Assembly: GCA_033763845.1 (NCBI GenBank)
Contig: JANRJR010000065.1
Coordinates: 1 to 25,935, forward strand
Source of the DNA: DASZBR01 sp033763845
GTDB taxonomy: Bacteria > Pseudomonadota > Gammaproteobacteria > DASZBR01
Reading direction: 5' to 3'
Length of the DNA: 25,935 nt
A program made the translations under genes and the position numbers. Positions 23,559-25,935 of the stretch are shown one piece after another (position 1 is the first letter of the stretch; each line of letters opens with the position of its first letter). The notes beneath the pieces are model-generated. The model ran no database searches. It worked only from the letters and a program-made list of their open reading frames with translations, and was not told the origin of the DNA.

Positions 23559-24257
23559 TTATTTCTCCCCGGGACCTAAAACTGGTTTAGCCTTACCGCG
23601 AATTAATACGCTGGGATTTTGCTTTACTTCTTGCGTAATATTTTGAAGATTGGATAACACACCCTGCATTTGAGTTAACGTTTCAGGCAAACGTTGCCCG
23701 CCCAATTGATTCATGTCTTGTAAAGTTTGTTTAAGTAGTAATTGATTTTGAGGGCTTAATGTTGAACTTAGCTGCTTACTGAGCGTATCCATATTACTTA
23801 ATAAATGTGTTACCGCTGTATCAATTCTGACCATTGTTGATGGCGTAGAAGGAATGACGGGGTACTTTTTTCCCGCCTGAACTGTTAACGGTTGCGCGCC
23901 AACCAACGACCCACCATTTAGTCCGATATACGCCACACCCGTTACACCTTGGCTACGTAACGTTGCCGTGGTATTTGTCGTGATAGGCGTGCCTTCTTCA
24001 ATTTTTAATAATAATTTAACTTGTTGTGTATTTTTTAGGTTTATCTCAATTTTTGCGACATTACCTACATTTACGCCATTATATTTTACGGGCGCATTCG
24101 GAGACAATCCATCCACTGATTCTGTCATGTATACCCTGAAATAGTCATAACTGACACGACTCAACCCTGACGAAAGCCATAACGGAAAAATAATCGCAGC
24201 AATGCCCAAAAGAATGACAAACAATCCCACTAAACCATAATTAACGCGCGATTCCAT
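23559..24257 (-). CDS. MlaD-like MCE-domain protein
   Basis: A single N-terminal membrane helix (about 9-30) is followed by one MCE domain (about 38-115: LSPNAPVKYNGVNVGNV; ATLRSQGVTGVAYIGLNGG) and a helical tail. MCE proteins form hexameric periplasmic rings that carry lipids between membranes. The ATG at 24257 has GGAGAGG 4-5 bases upstream; a GTG at 24260 would add one residue. It overlaps the ATPase gene by 17 bp. The partner lipoprotein downstream and the absence of mlaB and mlaC suggest the PqiC-type arrangement rather than the classic mlaFEDCB set. Confidence 0.9.
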   Translation of the reverse strand: MESRVNYGLVGLFVILLGIAAIIFPLWLSSGLSRVSYDYFRVYMTESVDGLSPNAPVKYNGVNVGNVAKIEINLKNTQQVKLLLKIEEGTPITTNTTATLRSQGVTGVAYIGLNGGSLVGAQPLTVQAGKKYPVIPSTPSTMVRIDTAVTHLLSNMDTLSKQLSSTLSPQNQLLLKQTLQDMNQLGGQRLPETLTQMQGVLSNLQNITQEVKQNPSVLIRGKAKPVLGPGEK

Positions 24258-25011
24258 CACCCTCTCCTCGCTTTACGCGCTCTGTATGAAAATACGTATA
24301 GATATCTGGATTTTTATTTGCTTTTAATTCTTCATAAGTGCCTGACGCCAACACCTTACCCTCACCTAAAAAAATAATTTTATCGACGATGCTCGATAAT
24401 GTAATCAACTGATGCGTGACCATCACAATCGTTAAACCCAATGATTCCCGCAATGACCAAAATAAATTATCTTGTATAGCCGTATTTTTAGGATCCAATC
24501 CCGAACTGGGTTCATCTAAAAACAATAATTCTGGATTTAACGCAATGGCTCTCGCCAATGCCACTCGTTTTTGCATCCCACCGCTTAGTTCAGACGGCAG
24601 TTTATCAGAAACATCCGGCTCGAGCTCAACCGACGCCAATTTTTTCAACACTGTCGTTTTAATTTCTTTTTCTGACCAATTCGTAAATCGCCGCATGGGA
24701 AATGCAATATTTTCAAATGCACTTAACGAACTAAATAATGCACCGCCTTGATATAAAACACCTACACGCCGTAAAAAATCAAATAACCCTTTTTCAGACA
24801 TTTTAGATTGGGGTTTTCCAAATAATTCAATATAACCACCCGTCGGTTTTAACAAAGACAATATTTCACGTAATAAAACGGATTTGCCACAACCACTGCC
24901 ACCGACGATCGCAACAATTTCGCTTTTCTTCACCGAAAAGCTCACGTCTTTGTGCACCCACGCACCACCTAAATACGTTTTTAATTTGTCGACGACAATA
25001 ATATTAGTCAC
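24241..25011 (-). CDS. MlaF-like ABC transporter ATPase
   Basis: The 256-aa cytoplasmic ATPase energises the MCE lipid transporter. Walker A GGSGCGKS lies at 37-44, the Q-loop is in LYQGGALFSS, the signature LSGGM is at 142-146, Walker B LLFLDEPSSGLDP begins at about 162 and the switch His is in VMVTHQL. The start is GTG, overlapping the permease stop by 4 bp (GTGA). The GALFSS segment after the Q-loop is typical of the Mla/Ttg2A branch. It works with the permease at 25008 and the MCE protein at 23559. Confidence 0.94.
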   Translation of the reverse strand: MTNIIVVDKLKTYLGGAWVHKDVSFSVKKSEIVAIVGGSGCGKSVLLREILSLLKPTGGYIELFGKPQSKMSEKGLFDFLRRVGVLYQGGALFSSLSAFENIAFPMRRFTNWSEKEIKTTVLKKLASVELEPDVSDKLPSELSGGMQKRVALARAIALNPELLFLDEPSSGLDPKNTAIQDNLFWSLRESLGLTIVMVTHQLITLSSIVDKIIFLGEGKVLASGTYEELKANKNPDIYTYFHTERVKRGEGDGIAR

Positions 25012-25805
25012 AGTTTTAACCAGCTAAATAGAACAGAAAATACTGCATCAACGACTATAATAAAAAATATAGATTGCACAACACTCTTTGTGGTTTCAAC
25101 ACCTACACTGTCACCGCTGCTTGTGACTTGAAATCCGCGAAATGCACCAATACACGAAATCACTAAACCAAATAACGGCGTTTTAATCATGCCCGTATAA
25201 AAATATCTTACGGGTACTGCCTGATAAAATCGCTCAATAAAATCCCTATAGCTGACATGTAACATGGTTTTTGAAATCAGCATGCCACCCAACAATCCAA
25301 AGCCAATTGACCAAATCGTTAATAATGGCAATACAAGAACCAGTCCCATCAATTTTGGCAAAACTAAAATTTCACTGGGCTTAACGCCCATGGTGCGTAA
25401 CGCATCAATTTCTTCGCGAATTTTCATGGTGCCTAATTGCGCGGTAAATGCAGAACCGCTTCTGCCTGCCACTATAATGGCTGTCATCAATGGCGCAAAT
25501 TCACGCAAAATAGACAAACCCAATAAATCAACAATGAAAATATTGGCGCCATAATTTTTTAATTGCAACCCCATTTGATACGTTAAAGTCATGCCAATTA
25601 AAAACGACAGCAAAGCAATAATCGGCAATGCATAGACACCCGAGTTTTCTATGACACTTAAAATACTTTTGACGGGGATGTATTTAGGCTTGCGCAATAC
25701 ATGAAAAAACGTAACGGCTACTTCGCCTATAAATTCCAAAAAACGGATAAGCTCTAAGAACATTTGCGTTGTAGTCATTCCAAGACGAACCAATATATTA
25801 GACAA
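25008..25805 (-). CDS. MlaE-like permease of the MCE transporter
   Basis: The 265-aa inner-membrane permease has five to six hydrophobic segments and the MlaE/YrbE hallmarks. These are FIGMTLTYQ, LREFAPLMTAIIVAGRSGSAFTAQLGTM, EEIDALRTMGV and the late GVETTKSVVQSIF. It forms the lipid-extracting core with the ATPase. The start is TTG at 25805, supported by AAGGAG 9 bases upstream. It overlaps the end of rsmE by 8 bp. The next Met would be at residue 10 and lacks a ribosome site. Confidence 0.93.
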   Translation of the reverse strand: MSNILVRLGMTTTQMFLELIRFLEFIGEVAVTFFHVLRKPKYIPVKSILSVIENSGVYALPIIALLSFLIGMTLTYQMGLQLKNYGANIFIVDLLGLSILREFAPLMTAIIVAGRSGSAFTAQLGTMKIREEIDALRTMGVKPSEILVLPKLMGLVLVLPLLTIWSIGFGLLGGMLISKTMLHVSYRDFIERFYQAVPVRYFYTGMIKTPLFGLVISCIGAFRGFQVTSSGDSVGVETTKSVVQSIFFIIVVDAVFSVLFSWLKL

Positions 25806-25935
25806 ACGAAAAGTCTCCTTGGATATATTGCATGAGACTTAACGCAGCAAGTGCTGCCGTTTCTGTCCGTAATATTCTATGGCCTATTTTAACAGAATGA
25901 AATCCATGTTCTACAGCCAGCTTAATTTCACTGTC
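25798..25935 (-). CDS. rsmE: 16S rRNA m3U1498 methyltransferase RsmE, C-terminus only
   Basis: The last 45 codons of a gene enter from the right edge and end in TAA at 25800-25798. The sequence (DSEIKLAVEHGF, then KIGHRILRTETAALAALSLMQ) is the conserved knot-forming end of the SPOUT enzyme RsmE, including the RILRTETA motif. RsmE methylates N3 of U1498 in 16S rRNA. The mlaE-like TTG start lies inside its last codons, so the two are translationally coupled. Confidence 0.9.
   Translation of the reverse strand, partial: DSEIKLAVEHGFHSVKIGHRILRTETAALAALSLMQYIQGDFSFV

Overview
The window comes from an AT-rich gammaproteobacterium. The evidence is the leuS-lptE-holA-nadD-rsfS cluster, pheT-ihfA-tRNA-Pro, murJ, and an MCE/Mla-type lipid transporter beside recG and rsmE. 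Sel1-repeat, ankyrin-repeat and orphan helical proteins lie between the housekeeping genes, as in intracellular, host-associated Legionellales (the Coxiella, Rickettsiella, Legionella and Berkiella relatives). The genus cannot be fixed from this sequence alone.

Layout. Positions 1-4384 are mostly accessory: a large orphan coiled-coil-type gene running off the left edge (minus), a tiny plus-strand gene, an orphan 397-aa helical protein, a GT39-type membrane glycosyltransferase and a small orphan gene. Positions 4396-8038 form a minus-strand block, read right to left as tRNA-Ser(GCT), tRNA-Arg(ACG), ldhA, pheT, ihfA, tRNA-Pro(GGG). The ihfA stop codon lies inside the tRNA-Pro gene. Positions 8096-11636 hold convergent murJ and pgsA, separated by a Sel1-repeat gene that is frameshifted at a run of nine C. 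Positions 11688-12491 encode a membrane-anchored, extremely Glu-rich protein. Positions 12546-18389 are one tightly packed plus-strand run: leuS, lptE, holA, nadD, rsfS, a three-helix coiled-coil membrane protein and a class-B-type HAD phosphatase. Positions 18397-20801 hold two accessory minus-strand genes, a small membrane protein and an ankyrin-repeat protein. Positions 20924-25935 are a minus-strand operon, read right to left as rsmE (partial), mlaE-like, mlaF-like, mlaD-like, an auxiliary lipoprotein and recG, joined by overlaps or very short gaps.

How the genes work together. LptE (LPS export), MurJ (lipid II flipping), PgsA (phosphatidylglycerol synthesis) and the MCE transporter all serve the cell envelope. 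PheT, LeuRS, three tRNAs, RsfS and RsmE serve translation. HolA, RecG and IhfA serve DNA metabolism. The Sel1, ankyrin and orphan proteins are candidates for host interaction; this is inferred from family behaviour only.

Most notable observations. (1) A 36-bp direct repeat (33/36 identical) flanks the Sel1 locus. Each copy can end both murJ and pgsA, which suggests that these genes once overlapped tail-to-tail and that a cassette split them. (2) The PheT lacks the tRNA-binding EMAP/OB domain and has no pheS beside it. (3) Four housekeeping enzymes (PheT, LeuRS, HolA, NadD) have shed internal segments. (4) The ihfA stop codon lies in tRNA-Pro. (5) A C9 tract switches the C-terminus of the Sel1 protein.
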